47,371 nt of DNA from a virus. This document shows positions 38,258 through 44,811 of this stretch, one piece after another. Position 1 is the stretch's first letter; every line of letters begins with the position of its first letter. The notes under the pieces are model-generated. The model ran no database searches, was not told where the DNA came from, and saw only the letters and a list, made by a program, of their open reading frames with translations. The stretch spans positions 1 to 47,371 of IMG/VR virus record IMGVR_UViG_3300025913_000057; one strand, 5' to 3'. Position numbers and translations under genes: made by a program.

Positions 38258-38469
38258 GCCGCGACACCCAGAAGCTTCTTAGCGAGATCGGGACGCAATT
38301 CGCTCGCCGGGATGCCCGTAAGCCCCGCAATTCCGGAGAGCTTATCAATGCCGATAGGCCGGTCGCCGGATTCCCAGCGCCACCAAGTCGCGCGTCCGAC
38401 ACGCGCCCGCGCCGCCGCCGCCGGAATGCTGAGGTCTTGCGCTTCGCGCCATTTCTTGAGTGCGTTCAT
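38254..38469 (-). CDS. HTH regulator, Cro-like, first leftward gene
   Basis: This is a 71-aa protein: MNALKKWREAQDLSIPAAAA, RARVGRATWWRWESGDRPIG, then IDKLSGIAGLTGIPASELRP. The helix-turn-helix (about 14-35) is of the YdaS/Cro type with the W-W-E-G recognition region. It is the first gene of the left operon; the promoter -10 box lies only 8 bases before its ATG, so the message would be nearly leaderless. It probably turns down the repressor, as Cro does. ATGA-coupled downstream. Confidence 0.85.
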   Translation of the reverse strand: MNALKKWREAQDLSIPAAAARARVGRATWWRWESGDRPIGIDKLSGIAGLTGIPASELRPDLAKKLLGVAA

Positions 38470-38506
38470 GGTCGCTAAAGTTGCATTGCCGGAAACCTTC
38501 TGTCAA
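38470..38506 (-). promoter_or_regulatory. leftward early promoter with operator
   Basis: On the minus strand -35 TTGACA (38506-38501), a 17-bp spacer and CAACTT (38483-38478) as -10. The operator GTTTC-CGGCAAT-GCAAC sits inside the spacer (38477-38496, reading minus), starting 4 bases after the -35. Its geometry is the same as in the rightward promoter. A repressor bound here blocks RNA polymerase. Confidence 0.7.
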
Positions 38507-38513
38507 GGCCGAT

Positions 38514-38568
38514 GTTTCCGGCACTGATGACGACGCTGTTTCCGCCATGGCTTACGATGTTTCCATGG
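38514..38568 (+). promoter_or_regulatory. partial operator copies before and over the repressor start
   Basis: GTTTCCGGCACTG (38514), GTTTCCGCCATGG (38538) and GTTTCCATGG (38559) repeat the left half of the operator at 24 and 21 bases. The last two cover the ATG codons of the repressor gene. They may be lower-affinity sites for autoregulation. Confidence 0.55.
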
Positions 38569-38972
38569 TAACGCGCATCGGCCCACGAAACCCGAACAAG
38601 GCCCGGCTATTCCTTAAGGAGTGGCGGGAAGCCAAGAGTTTGACGCAGGATCAGCTCGCCGAGCGCATCGGTACGACCAAGGGGACTGTGTCCCGCATGG
38701 AGGGCGGCACTCGCGATCCGAATGTCGGTTACCTGGCGGCGTTCGCCGAAGCTATCGGGGAAGAAGAGGTATCGGTCCTATTCAGATCGCCCGGCGCCCC
38801 AACCCGTGACGAGCTATTGCGCGGCTATAGCAACGAAGAATTAACTGCAGCGGTACAGTTAATCGAGCATAGCCGCTCCCGCGCCTTGCGCCCCGGCGCC
38901 GAGCCGATAGGCTCCTTCGATGATGACCGGGGGGAATCATCACCAAGACGCCGAGGGACTGGCAGCCGCTAG
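38565..38972 (+). CDS. HTH repressor (XRE family), CI-like
   Basis: This is 135 aa from ATG 38565; ATG 38547 is an equally possible start. The helix-turn-helix region is LFLKEWREAKSLTQDQLAER, IGTTKGTVSRMEGGTRDPNV, GYLAAFAEAIGEEEVSVLF. The rest (DELLRGYSNEELTAAVQLIE) is short and there is no S24 peptidase domain, so RecA-stimulated self-cleavage is not expected and induction must work differently. There is no clear ribosome site, so the message may be leaderless. It is divergent from the Cro-like gene and between the two operator sets, as expected for the lysogeny repressor. Confidence 0.8.
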   Translation: MVTRIGPRNPNKARLFLKEWREAKSLTQDQLAERIGTTKGTVSRMEGGTRDPNVGYLAAFAEAIGEEEVSVLFRSPGAPTRDELLRGYSNEELTAAVQLIEHSRSRALRPGAEPIGSFDDDRGESSPRRRGTGSR

Positions 38973-38981
38973 ACGGTTGCC

Positions 38982-39209
38982 GTGACCCACCGGTCCGGCG
39001 CAGTTGCCCTCACTCCCGAAGATAAAGCCGATTTTGAAGGCGCACGGCTTGTAACGGCCGTCGAAATCCGCGTCGATCCGGACACGCTGGACCGGCTTTT
39101 TGTCGTACATTGTGCACGTAAGTCACCGGTCAAGCTCCGCGTGAATCCGGTCGATCTGGCAATCATCCTCAAAGCGCTGGCCCAAGCCTCGAAGCGTTCA
39201 ATGAACTGA
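38982..39209 (+). CDS. hypothetical protein co-transcribed with the repressor
   Basis: This is a 75-aa protein from GTG 38982, nine bases after the repressor stop. DADFEGARLVTAVEIRVDPD-like beta segments (ADFEGARLVTAVEIRVDPDT, LDRLFVVHCARKSPVKLRVN) and a helical end (AIILKALAQASKRSMN). No family recognised. Its place next to the repressor suggests a role in maintaining or releasing lysogeny. Confidence 0.55.
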   Translation: MTHRSGAVALTPEDKADFEGARLVTAVEIRVDPDTLDRLFVVHCARKSPVKLRVNPVDLAIILKALAQASKRSMN

Positions 39210-39248
39210 ACGGCTGGAACGGCCGTCAGCACGTTGTCGCCCATGTTT

Positions 39249-39302
39249 GTTTCCGTCACTGCAACTTTCCGCTTGACTATAAGTTTCCGGCAGTGCAACT
39301 TC
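39249..39302 (+). promoter_or_regulatory. rightward early promoter with two operators
   Basis: Operator 1 is GTTTC-CGTCACT-GCAAC (39249-39265) upstream of the -35. The -35 is TTGACT (39273-39278), spacer 17, -10 CAACTT (39296-39301). Operator 2 is GTTTC-CGGCAGT-GCAAC (39283-39299), again starting 4 bases after the -35. Transcription would begin near 39308 and drive the right operon from 39336. Confidence 0.7.
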
Positions 39303-39335
39303 AGTCTCAGCAAATCGAACTGGGGCCGAAACGAG

Positions 39336-39518
39336 ATGAGAGACATTGCGAAGAACGCGTCTGGTGATCTTTTCGAGATTTGGCGCCGCGACGACGTTTG
39401 GTACGCGGAGCAGATCACCGGTTGCCAGAAAAACTGGCTCGGATTGGCCGCGCTCCTCCATGCGACTAGCCGCTTCGCCCTCCTGCGCGACCTGCGCGCT
39501 CACTGGTCGAACGAGTGA
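39336..39518 (+). CDS. small hypothetical protein, first rightward gene
   Basis: This is a 60-aa protein: MRDIAKNASGDLFEIWRRDD, VWYAEQITGCQKNWLGLAAL, LHATSRFALLRDLRAHWSNE. ATG 39336 is about 28 bases after the predicted start of transcription; the ribosome site is weak (GGGG 10 bases up). No family recognised. As the first gene of the rightward early operon it could be an early regulator. Confidence 0.55.
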   Translation: MRDIAKNASGDLFEIWRRDDVWYAEQITGCQKNWLGLAALLHATSRFALLRDLRAHWSNE

Positions 39519-39528
39519 GCGTCTGATC

Positions 39529-39858
39529 ATGATCATCCACTTCGCCACAGATGATCGGTATGACGTAACGCCGGAACAGGAAGAGGCGGTGTTCCGCAAC
39601 GAGCAAGAGGCGGCTGTCGAAGCCCTCTTTGCTTGGTTCGATGAGGCTGACGAACACGGAATCGATGCGGTTCAGGTGCGCCGGGCGCAGATCGTCGCCG
39701 AACTCGAAGAATACGACGATCCGTCGCTGATGGGCCGCCTCGCCTGCCTCGATGGCAAGGACGGTGACCGCTCCAATCCATTCGACCGCTTCGATGATCT
39801 CGATAGCTGGGATGAGTTTCGTCGCGGCTACGAAGCTGAACAGGCCGCTCAGGCATAG
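39529..39858 (+). CDS. acidic hypothetical protein
   Basis: This is a 109-aa, strongly acidic protein (EQEEAVFRNEQEAAVEALFA, WFDEADEHGIDAVQVRRAQI, DRFDDLDSWDEFRRGYEAEQ). Such Asp/Glu-rich small early proteins are often DNA mimics that inhibit host nucleases, but no fold is recognised here. ATG 39529 is 10 bases after the previous stop, with no strong ribosome site. Confidence 0.6.
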   Translation: MIIHFATDDRYDVTPEQEEAVFRNEQEAAVEALFAWFDEADEHGIDAVQVRRAQIVAELEEYDDPSLMGRLACLDGKDGDRSNPFDRFDDLDSWDEFRRGYEAEQAAQA

Positions 39859-39877
39859 CCGGGAAAGAGGAACGAAA

Positions 39878-39925
39878 ATGACGCTGCCAAAACGAACGGC
39901 TGACACAATGTCGATGGGAGAATGA
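39878..39925 (+). CDS. possible 15-aa leader peptide
   Basis: MTLPKRTADTMSMGE. A good ribosome site (AAAGAGG) lies 7 bases upstream of ATG 39878, and its TGA overlaps the ATG of the exonuclease (ATGA). It would couple exonuclease translation to a strong site, since the exonuclease start has none of its own beyond GGGAGA. Confidence 0.35.
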   Translation: MTLPKRTADTMSMGE

Positions 39926-40335
39926 ACATCTACGTCGACTGCGAATTTAACGGGTGGATGGGCGAACTCATCTCGTTTGCCATGGTCGCGGACGACGGCA
40001 TGGAATTTTACGCCGTACTTCCGGAACCGCGGGTTTGGGACAAGTGGTGCTTTGAGAACGTCTTCCCGGTCTTGAACAAGGAACCGGTGGCGTCCGTTGG
40101 TGATTTTCGCGTGGCATTCATCGAGTTTCTGCGCGGCTATCGTGACCCGACGATCATAGCCGACTGGCCCGCAGACATCATGCATTTCTCGCAGGTTTTG
40201 CTGGGGAAATCGCACGAGGAAAGCGTCTCGATCCCCTGCTCTCTCAAGCTTGTGAACTGCGACTACACCTCGGCGACTCCGCACAACGCCTTGGCTGATG
40301 CGAGGGCAATTCGAGCGGCCCTCGGAGCCGCCTAA
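39922..40335 (+). CDS. DEDD-type 3'-5' exonuclease
   Basis: This is a 137-aa protein. The three sites are visible: Exo I YVDCEFNGW (Asp5, Glu7), Exo II ADWPADIMHF, Exo III PHNALADARAIRAA (His and Asp). The family resembles the compact 3'-5' exoribonuclease/RNase AS and DUF5051-type phage exonucleases. It could trim RNA or single-stranded DNA ends in recombination and lies upstream of the ERF gene. Start fixed by ATGA coupling to the 15-aa leader. Confidence 0.85.
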   Translation: MNIYVDCEFNGWMGELISFAMVADDGMEFYAVLPEPRVWDKWCFENVFPVLNKEPVASVGDFRVAFIEFLRGYRDPTIIADWPADIMHFSQVLLGKSHEESVSIPCSLKLVNCDYTSATPHNALADARAIRAALGAA

Positions 40336-40373
40336 GCCCTCCCGATAAGCCGGGCAACCATGGGGATACACGA

Positions 40374-40592
40374 ATGAGCCGATCAGCAAGACAACTCGAT
40401 ACAGCGCGCCTTAACGCCGGATCGCTCTATACCCTCCTGACGGAGGAAAATGTCCTTCGCGACAAGTCGCAGGATTGGGTTGTCGCTGCCGGTGATGCTG
40501 CGATCAACACCCTTCTTCGGCAGCTCGCTCGCTCCCTCGGCTATCGCATCGAGAAGATCGAAGCGCCGGCAGAACGCGAAGAGGCTGCGTGA
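40374..40592 (+). CDS. hypothetical protein
   Basis: This is a 72-aa protein (SRSARQLDTARLNAGSLYTL; RDKSQDWVVAAGDAAINTLL; SLGYRIEKIEAPAEREE). GGGGA about 8 bases upstream of ATG. Mixed helix and strand. The stop overlaps the next ATG (TGATG). No family recognised. Confidence 0.6.
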   Translation: MSRSARQLDTARLNAGSLYTLLTEENVLRDKSQDWVVAAGDAAINTLLRQLARSLGYRIEKIEAPAEREEAA

Positions 40593-40765
40593 TGCCGTTC
40601 CTGAGTTGGAAATTGATGGGTTTCGCGCTTTGGGCGGTCTCCCTCTTTTACTCCATTTGGCCAGAGCCGAGCTACCCGGAAACGCCATCGGTGATGTTCT
40701 GCTGCGCCCTGTTTTGTTTTGCCGTCGATGCAATCGTCGCTGCGATCCGAGGAGCACGTAGATGA
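40592..40765 (+). CDS. 57-aa two-helix membrane protein
   Basis: MPFLSWKLMGFALWAVSLFY, SIWPEPSYPETPSVMFCCAL, FCFAVDAIVAAIRGARR. Two hydrophobic helices (about 5-23 and about 34-52) around a Pro-rich turn. TGATG and ATGA coupling on both sides supports translation. Role unknown. Confidence 0.55.
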   Translation: MPFLSWKLMGFALWAVSLFYSIWPEPSYPETPSVMFCCALFCFAVDAIVAAIRGARR

Positions 40766-40845
40766 CCCCCGTCTTCACCCTTCTCGCTCTCGTAGCTGCT
40801 TCTGTCTCTGTCGTTCCGTGGTTCTTTGGAGGGTTGGGGATATGA
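40762..40845 (+). CDS. 27-aa membrane peptide
   Basis: MTPVFTLLALVAASVSVVPW, FFGGLGI. Almost wholly hydrophobic; ATGA-coupled on both sides. A tiny single-pass or interfacial peptide of unknown role, similar in size to the one before terS. Confidence 0.5.
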   Translation: MTPVFTLLALVAASVSVVPWFFGGLGI

Positions 40846-41081
40846 GCGTCAAGATGCCCGACGATCTCGATTTTGCTGACGTATGGGAAGCCTTTACGCG
40901 CCTGCGAACTGCTTCCTCGGTACTTTATCAAAGCGCTTGTGAATGCGCAAAACGCCACCACGGCGCTGATCATGCTGATGTTCTGCCCGGCTGGCTTCGT
41001 GATTGTCGAGACGACATTAACGCTGCGAACGACCTAATCTATCCGCTTTTCCCCCACAAGAATGTGGAGGGCTCAAAATGA
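40842..41081 (+). CDS. hypothetical protein
   Basis: This is a 79-aa protein (SVKMPDDLDFADVWEAFTRL; RTASSVLYQSACECAKRHHG; VLPGWLRDCRDDINAANDLI). Helical, with three Cys and several His that might bind a metal. ATGA-coupled on both sides. No family recognised. Confidence 0.6.
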   Translation: MSVKMPDDLDFADVWEAFTRLRTASSVLYQSACECAKRHHGADHADVLPGWLRDCRDDINAANDLIYPLFPHKNVEGSK

Positions 41082-41278
41082 CCATCGATACTATCGAATC
41101 CCCTCCCTCCGCAATGAAAGCAGTATTCACGCCGCAGAGCGTGGAGATCGTCATTGATCGGCCGAAGCTGACGCTGGATGCCCTCGAAGGCGGCGATCTC
41201 CTCACCCTCTTTCACTCATCACCCGAAGGCCACGACCTAGCGCTTCGCATGGCCGAAGATTGGAGCAAATCGCCATGA
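41078..41278 (+). CDS. hypothetical protein
   Basis: This is a 66-aa protein: MTIDTIESPPSAMKAVFTPQ, SVEIVIDRPKLTLDALEGGD, LLTLFHSSPEGHDLALRMAE. Beta strand followed by helices. Coupled by ATGA to the next gene. No known family; perhaps a partner of the helical protein that follows. Confidence 0.6.
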   Translation: MTIDTIESPPSAMKAVFTPQSVEIVIDRPKLTLDALEGGDLLTLFHSSPEGHDLALRMAEDWSKSP

Positions 41279-41979
41279 ACGCGCAGTCGCCAAAGGCCGC
41301 TTTCGACGGCAAGAACATGACGCCGTTCGATGAGGCGAAGCTTACCATTGATGACCTGTTTGCCGAAGCCGAAAATTGGCTGAACGGCGACGGCATTGCG
41401 AGCGCCGCTGAGGCCGATGCCGTCGATAAGCTACTGGACCTATCCCGATCAGCGCGCAAAGCGGCTGACGAGGCGCGCAAGGTCGAGAACGAGCCCTTCG
41501 ATACCGGCAAAGCCGAAGTCCAGGCTCGCTACAATCCTATTCTCAAGCGCGCCGACATGATCGCCGACGCCTGCAAGAAAGTTTTGCAGCCGTGGCGCGA
41601 CAAAGTCGCGACCGAGAAAGCGGCAGTCGCCGACGCCGCAAGGCGAGAGGCTGAGCAAATTCGGCGTGAAGCAGATGAAGCCATGCGTGCCAGTAGCGGC
41701 AACCTCACGGTCCGCGCTGATGCCGAACATCTACTCAACAGCGCCAAGATAGCAGAGAAGGACGCTAGACGCGCTGAGAAATCGGCCGTGACCGGCAATG
41801 GTTTGCGCTCGACATATCGTGCCGAACTCACCGACCTGAACGTGGCCATCAAGCACTACTGGACGACGCAGAGACCTCAATTCGAGGCGCTCGTTTGCGG
41901 CATCGCCGATGGTCAGGTGCGTGCCGGCGTTCGTGAAATCCCCGGCTTCAACGTTGTCGAAGAAAGGAAGGCTATCTGA
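41275..41979 (+). CDS. coiled-coil protein in the recombination block
   Basis: This is a 234-aa protein from ATG 41275 (ATGA overlap; the in-frame ATG 41260 lies inside the previous gene). A long Ala/Arg/Glu-rich coiled coil spans about 50-180 (KAADEARKVENEPFDTGKAE, VADAARREAEQIRREADEAM). The end is globular (YRAELTDLNVAIKHYWTTQR, IPGFNVVEERKAI). This layout is seen in a common phage protein encoded directly before ERF or RecT annealing proteins. It ends in TGATG with the ERF gene and is a likely accessory to annealing or to the exonuclease. Confidence 0.7.
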   Translation: MNAQSPKAAFDGKNMTPFDEAKLTIDDLFAEAENWLNGDGIASAAEADAVDKLLDLSRSARKAADEARKVENEPFDTGKAEVQARYNPILKRADMIADACKKVLQPWRDKVATEKAAVADAARREAEQIRREADEAMRASSGNLTVRADAEHLLNSAKIAEKDARRAEKSAVTGNGLRSTYRAELTDLNVAIKHYWTTQRPQFEALVCGIADGQVRAGVREIPGFNVVEERKAI

Positions 41980-42737
41980 TGGTCGCAGCAGCAGCCGCAC
42001 CAAAGGTCTATGCCGCCATCGCCGCCGTCATGGCCGATCTTGGTAAAGAAGGCATCAGCAAGGACCGCCAGAACACCGAGCAGAAATACAAGTTCCGCGG
42101 CATCGATGATGTCTACAACGCCCTTTCGCCGATCTTATCTCGCCACAACCTCTGCATGCTTCCGCGCATCTTGTCGCGCGAAGTTGTCGAGCGCAAATCC
42201 CGCTCCGGCGGCGCGTTGTTCAATGTCACCGTCGAGGCCGAGTTCGACCTGATTTGCTCGGAAGACGCATCGAAGCATACCGTGCGAACCTTTGGCGAGG
42301 CGATGGATAGCGCCGACAAGGCGACGAACAAGGCTATGTCGGCCGCCTACAAATATGCGGCTATGCAGGCCTTCGCGATCCCGACCGAGGGCGACAACGA
42401 CGCAGACCAAACCAGCCACGAGGTTGAGCCGCAGGAAGCGGCGCCCAAGGCTTCGAAAGCGGACTCTCGCGAGGTCTATGGTCGGCTGTCGAGGGCCAAT
42501 AGGGCGCTTGCAGACCTTCCGGCATTTAACGCCTTTTGGGCCAAGGAAAGCGTGCAGGCTGCGGCCAAATCGCTGCCAGCGGATTGGGCCAAATCCCTCA
42601 AGGCCGAGAAAACCGACAAGTTCGCCGAACTTGACGAGCGTGATGCACTTTCCAATCCCCCAGATGATGCATTTCCCGGCGACATCGACCCTCGCGAAAG
42701 TCTTGATCGCCAATTCGGGGAAGTGGGCGCGCAATGA
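41979..42737 (+). CDS. erf: ERF-family single-strand annealing protein
   Basis: This is a 252-aa protein. The ERF domain (about 8-140) shows VYAAIAAVMADLGKEGISKD, then NTEQKYKFRGIDDVYNALSP, LFNVTVEAEFDLICSED, and SADKATNKAMSAAYKYAAMQ. The C-terminal part is acidic and polar, ending ESLDRQFGEVGAQ, possibly contacting SSB. It anneals complementary strands and mediates phage recombination and circularisation, like P22 Erf. TGATG and ATGA overlaps link it to the genes around it. A 3'-5' exonuclease lies 2 kb upstream. Confidence 0.92.
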   Translation: MVAAAAAPKVYAAIAAVMADLGKEGISKDRQNTEQKYKFRGIDDVYNALSPILSRHNLCMLPRILSREVVERKSRSGGALFNVTVEAEFDLICSEDASKHTVRTFGEAMDSADKATNKAMSAAYKYAAMQAFAIPTEGDNDADQTSHEVEPQEAAPKASKADSREVYGRLSRANRALADLPAFNAFWAKESVQAAAKSLPADWAKSLKAEKTDKFAELDERDALSNPPDDAFPGDIDPRESLDRQFGEVGAQ

Positions 42738-42913
42738 GTCCCTTCTCCGCAATCCCGCGCCGCGCCAATGAGGCCAAGAGCTTCGAAGACCTGAGCCGGG
42801 TCGCTCACGAGGTCGAGACGAACAAGCGCCTCACCAAAGCCGAGCGCATTGTTGTGGAGAAGGCGATGGAGAACCGGCGCGGATATCTGGCACGCCTGTC
42901 GGTGACGCCATGA
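42734..42913 (+). CDS. small helical protein after erf
   Basis: This is a 59-aa protein: MSPFSAIPRRANEAKSFEDL, SRVAHEVETNKRLTKAERIV, VEKAMENRRGYLARLSVTP. Basic and helical. ATGA overlaps at both ends. It is too short for standard prediction but its coupling is clear. Unknown; perhaps an accessory of ERF. Confidence 0.6.
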   Translation: MSPFSAIPRRANEAKSFEDLSRVAHEVETNKRLTKAERIVVEKAMENRRGYLARLSVTP

Positions 42914-43362
42914 CGACCGTGTGGGTCGAAACCGAGTACGACCGGAAGATGCTCATTCGCCGCATCGAAAAGGCCGAACTGCCTCTCAGCATCGACATGC
43001 AGAAGGAACGCCACCGCACGACCCGGCAGAACCGGCTTCAGCGCCAGTGGATGAACGATATCGCCGCGCAGACGCAAGGCCATGACGCCGAATACTGGCG
43101 CGGCTACTGCAAGCTGCAGTTCGGCGTCGCCATCCGCAAAGCCGATAGCGAGGAATTTTCCGAGCTCTACGACCGCGTAATTCGCCCGCTGCCGTATGAG
43201 GCCAAGCTGGCACTGATGTGTGTGCCGATCGATCTGCCGGTCACTCGCGACATGAACAGCCGGCAGATGACCGCGTATCTCGACAAGGTGCAACAGCATT
43301 TCGCCGAGCAGGGCATCGTTCTGACTGACCCCGAAGCGATGAAGTACGGGGTCGCGGCATGA
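42910..43362 (+). CDS. NinB/YbcN-like recombination protein
   Basis: This is a 150-aa protein. RTTRQNRLQRQWMNDIAAQT (the R..QNR..W core of NinB), then YWRGYCKLQFGVAIRKADSE, VPIDLPVTRDMNSRQMTAYL, then EQGIVLTDPEA, which matches YbcN/NinB-type proteins that bind single-stranded DNA and help Red or ERF recombination. Located directly after erf. The name is from motif and position; it should be read as family-level only. Confidence 0.72.
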   Translation: MTTVWVETEYDRKMLIRRIEKAELPLSIDMQKERHRTTRQNRLQRQWMNDIAAQTQGHDAEYWRGYCKLQFGVAIRKADSEEFSELYDRVIRPLPYEAKLALMCVPIDLPVTRDMNSRQMTAYLDKVQQHFAEQGIVLTDPEAMKYGVAA

Positions 43363-43592
43363 AAAAGCTCACCTCCGACGAGCAGCATGCCCTCATCGTC
43401 CTCAGCAAATACTCAAGCTATTGCCCTGGATTGGGAACGGACAGCGATACGATAACGGTAAGGAAGGCTCTCGATAGCCTCGTGCGGAAAGGCCGTGCTT
43501 CGATCATCGGCGTTTTTGACGAGGGTCCAGTTTACCGGATTGACGCATCTGCCATTCGCGAAGCGCGAGAGCTTGCGGAGGCAGCGCTGTGA
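43359..43592 (+). CDS. winged-helix-like small protein
   Basis: This is a 77-aa protein: MKKLTSDEQHALIVLSKYSS, SDTITVRKALDSLVRKGRAS, IIGVFDEGPVYRIDASAIRE. A helix-turn-helix followed by a beta-hairpin 'wing' (SIIGVFDEGPVYRI) is suggested. It may regulate transcription. ATGA-coupled before and GTGA-coupled after. Confidence 0.55.
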   Translation: MKKLTSDEQHALIVLSKYSSYCPGLGTDSDTITVRKALDSLVRKGRASIIGVFDEGPVYRIDASAIREARELAEAAL

Positions 43593-43885
43593 AAATGCAA
43601 GTCAACACCACAGTCGAAATCGACCCGTGGGAAGCGCTAACCGATATCTCGACCGAAGAGCTTGCCGAAGTTCTGGCAAGCCGCCGAGCGGCAGCGAAGA
43701 CGGCCGAACCGCCGTCGCGGTCGCCGGTCGATATCGTCGTTGACGACATTGACCGAGAGGTAATGGAGGAGGCGCTGTGGCACTGGCGCTGCGGGCGTAG
43801 CGCGGACGCCGTCTATCACCTCGAAAAGGCCCTGGGGCGTCCGTGGAACGGCCTCGCCGACCTCGTAATGCGGGTGGCAGCATGA
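43589..43885 (+). CDS. hypothetical protein
   Basis: This is 98 aa from GTG 43589 (GTGA overlap; ATG 43595 is an alternative). VNTTVEIDPWEALTDISTEE; LAEVLASRRAAAKTAEPPSR; MEEALWHWRCGRSADAVYHL, EKALGRPWNGL. The W-W/H-E-A layout is helical. Ends in ATGA with the DUF1364 gene. No family recognised. Confidence 0.6.
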   Translation: MKMQVNTTVEIDPWEALTDISTEELAEVLASRRAAAKTAEPPSRSPVDIVVDDIDREVMEEALWHWRCGRSADAVYHLEKALGRPWNGLADLVMRVAA

Positions 43886-44367
43886 ATGTGCTCGCCAACT
43901 TCCGCGAAGAGCCCATCCGCAGCGAGAAATATCGCAGTGGAGCGAACGGCTCGCCATGCACATTTATGGCTCCTGGCATCTGCAATTGCGACCCTCGGAC
44001 AACCCAATTTGCGCACCTGAACGGCGCGGCTTTCGGCAAGGGGTGGGCAAACAAAGCGCACGACCTTGCTGGTCTAGACGCCTGTTCCGCCTGCCACGCC
44101 TACATCGACGTTGGCCACGGCACTAAGCCGCAGATGAGCGATGCGGAGTTCTGGTGGCACCTTCTGCGAGGCGTCGTGCTGACGACGATCAACCGGGCGC
44201 GGCGCCAGATCATCATCGTCCCGCTCGACCCTGAGCGCCTATCCAGCCAGCGCGCAGTCAAGCCGCGGAAGCCCGTCGAGCAGCGCCGGAAGATTCCGAA
44301 CGGCCGGCCGCTCAGATCGCGGAACGATCTTCGCAAATCACGCCAGTTCGAAGAGGAAACACGGTGA
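43882..44367 (+). CDS. DUF1364 nuclease-like protein
   Basis: This is a 161-aa protein from ATG 43882 (ATGA overlap; the frame stays open upstream). EPIRSEKYRSGANGSPCTFM, APGICNCDPRTTQFAHLNGA, AFGKGWANKAHDLAGLDACS, ACHAYIDVG. The Cys pair, the AH motif and the CSACHAYID end are the signature of DUF1364, a zinc-containing HNH-related fold in lambdoid phages (near Ref/NinX-type genes). A basic C-terminus (RKPVEQRRKIPNGRPLRSRN) could bind DNA. Confidence 0.85.
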   Translation: MNVLANFREEPIRSEKYRSGANGSPCTFMAPGICNCDPRTTQFAHLNGAAFGKGWANKAHDLAGLDACSACHAYIDVGHGTKPQMSDAEFWWHLLRGVVLTTINRARRQIIIVPLDPERLSSQRAVKPRKPVEQRRKIPNGRPLRSRNDLRKSRQFEEETR

Positions 44368-44798
44368 CCGAAACCCGGCTATTCGAAGAGCAAGACTGCA
44401 TTAGGTGCGGTGTGCAGTTTGGCGTTCCGATTGGATACACAGCCCGGCGCCGCGAGGACAAGCAGACCTTCTACTGCCCGAACGGTCACAGCATGGCCTA
44501 TTCCGAGAGCGAGGCGGATCGCCTTCGGACGGAACGCGACAGACTGGCGCAACGGATTGCTCAACGTGACGACGAGATCAAAGACAAGCAGGCCGAGATC
44601 GAACGCCAGCGCGCTCTAAACGAAGCTGCGTGGCGGCGCGTCTCTGCCGCCAAGGGCCAGATCACCAAACTCAAGAATCGCGCGGCCAAGGGCGTCTGCC
44701 CATGCTGCAACCGGCACTTCACCAACCTCGAACGACACATGCATTCGCAACATCCAGGATTCGTCGCCGAACCCGATGCGAGTGAGCATGTCAACTGA
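44364..44798 (+). CDS. zinc-binding coiled-coil protein
   Basis: This is a 144-aa protein from GTG 44364 (GTGA overlap). The first zinc-binding site is CIRCGVQFGVP, with CPNGHSMAY. A coiled coil of about 40 residues follows (LRTERDRLAQRIAQRDDEIK; QAEIERQRALNEAAWRRVSA). A C2H2-like end (GVCPCCNRHFTNLERHMHSQ) follows. This recurring phage layout probably binds DNA or a partner through the C-terminal finger. Confidence 0.75.
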   Translation: MTETRLFEEQDCIRCGVQFGVPIGYTARRREDKQTFYCPNGHSMAYSESEADRLRTERDRLAQRIAQRDDEIKDKQAEIERQRALNEAAWRRVSAAKGQITKLKNRAAKGVCPCCNRHFTNLERHMHSQHPGFVAEPDASEHVN

Positions 44799-44811
44799 GC
44801 GGAGCATCCCC

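Noticed and set aside
39466-40389. 307-codon - strand frame in the right operon
   Set aside because: Antisense to the acidic protein and the exonuclease, both of which have family or coupling support.
43166-43390. - strand frames in the recombination block
   Set aside because: Antisense to the tightly ATGA-coupled right operon; no independent start.
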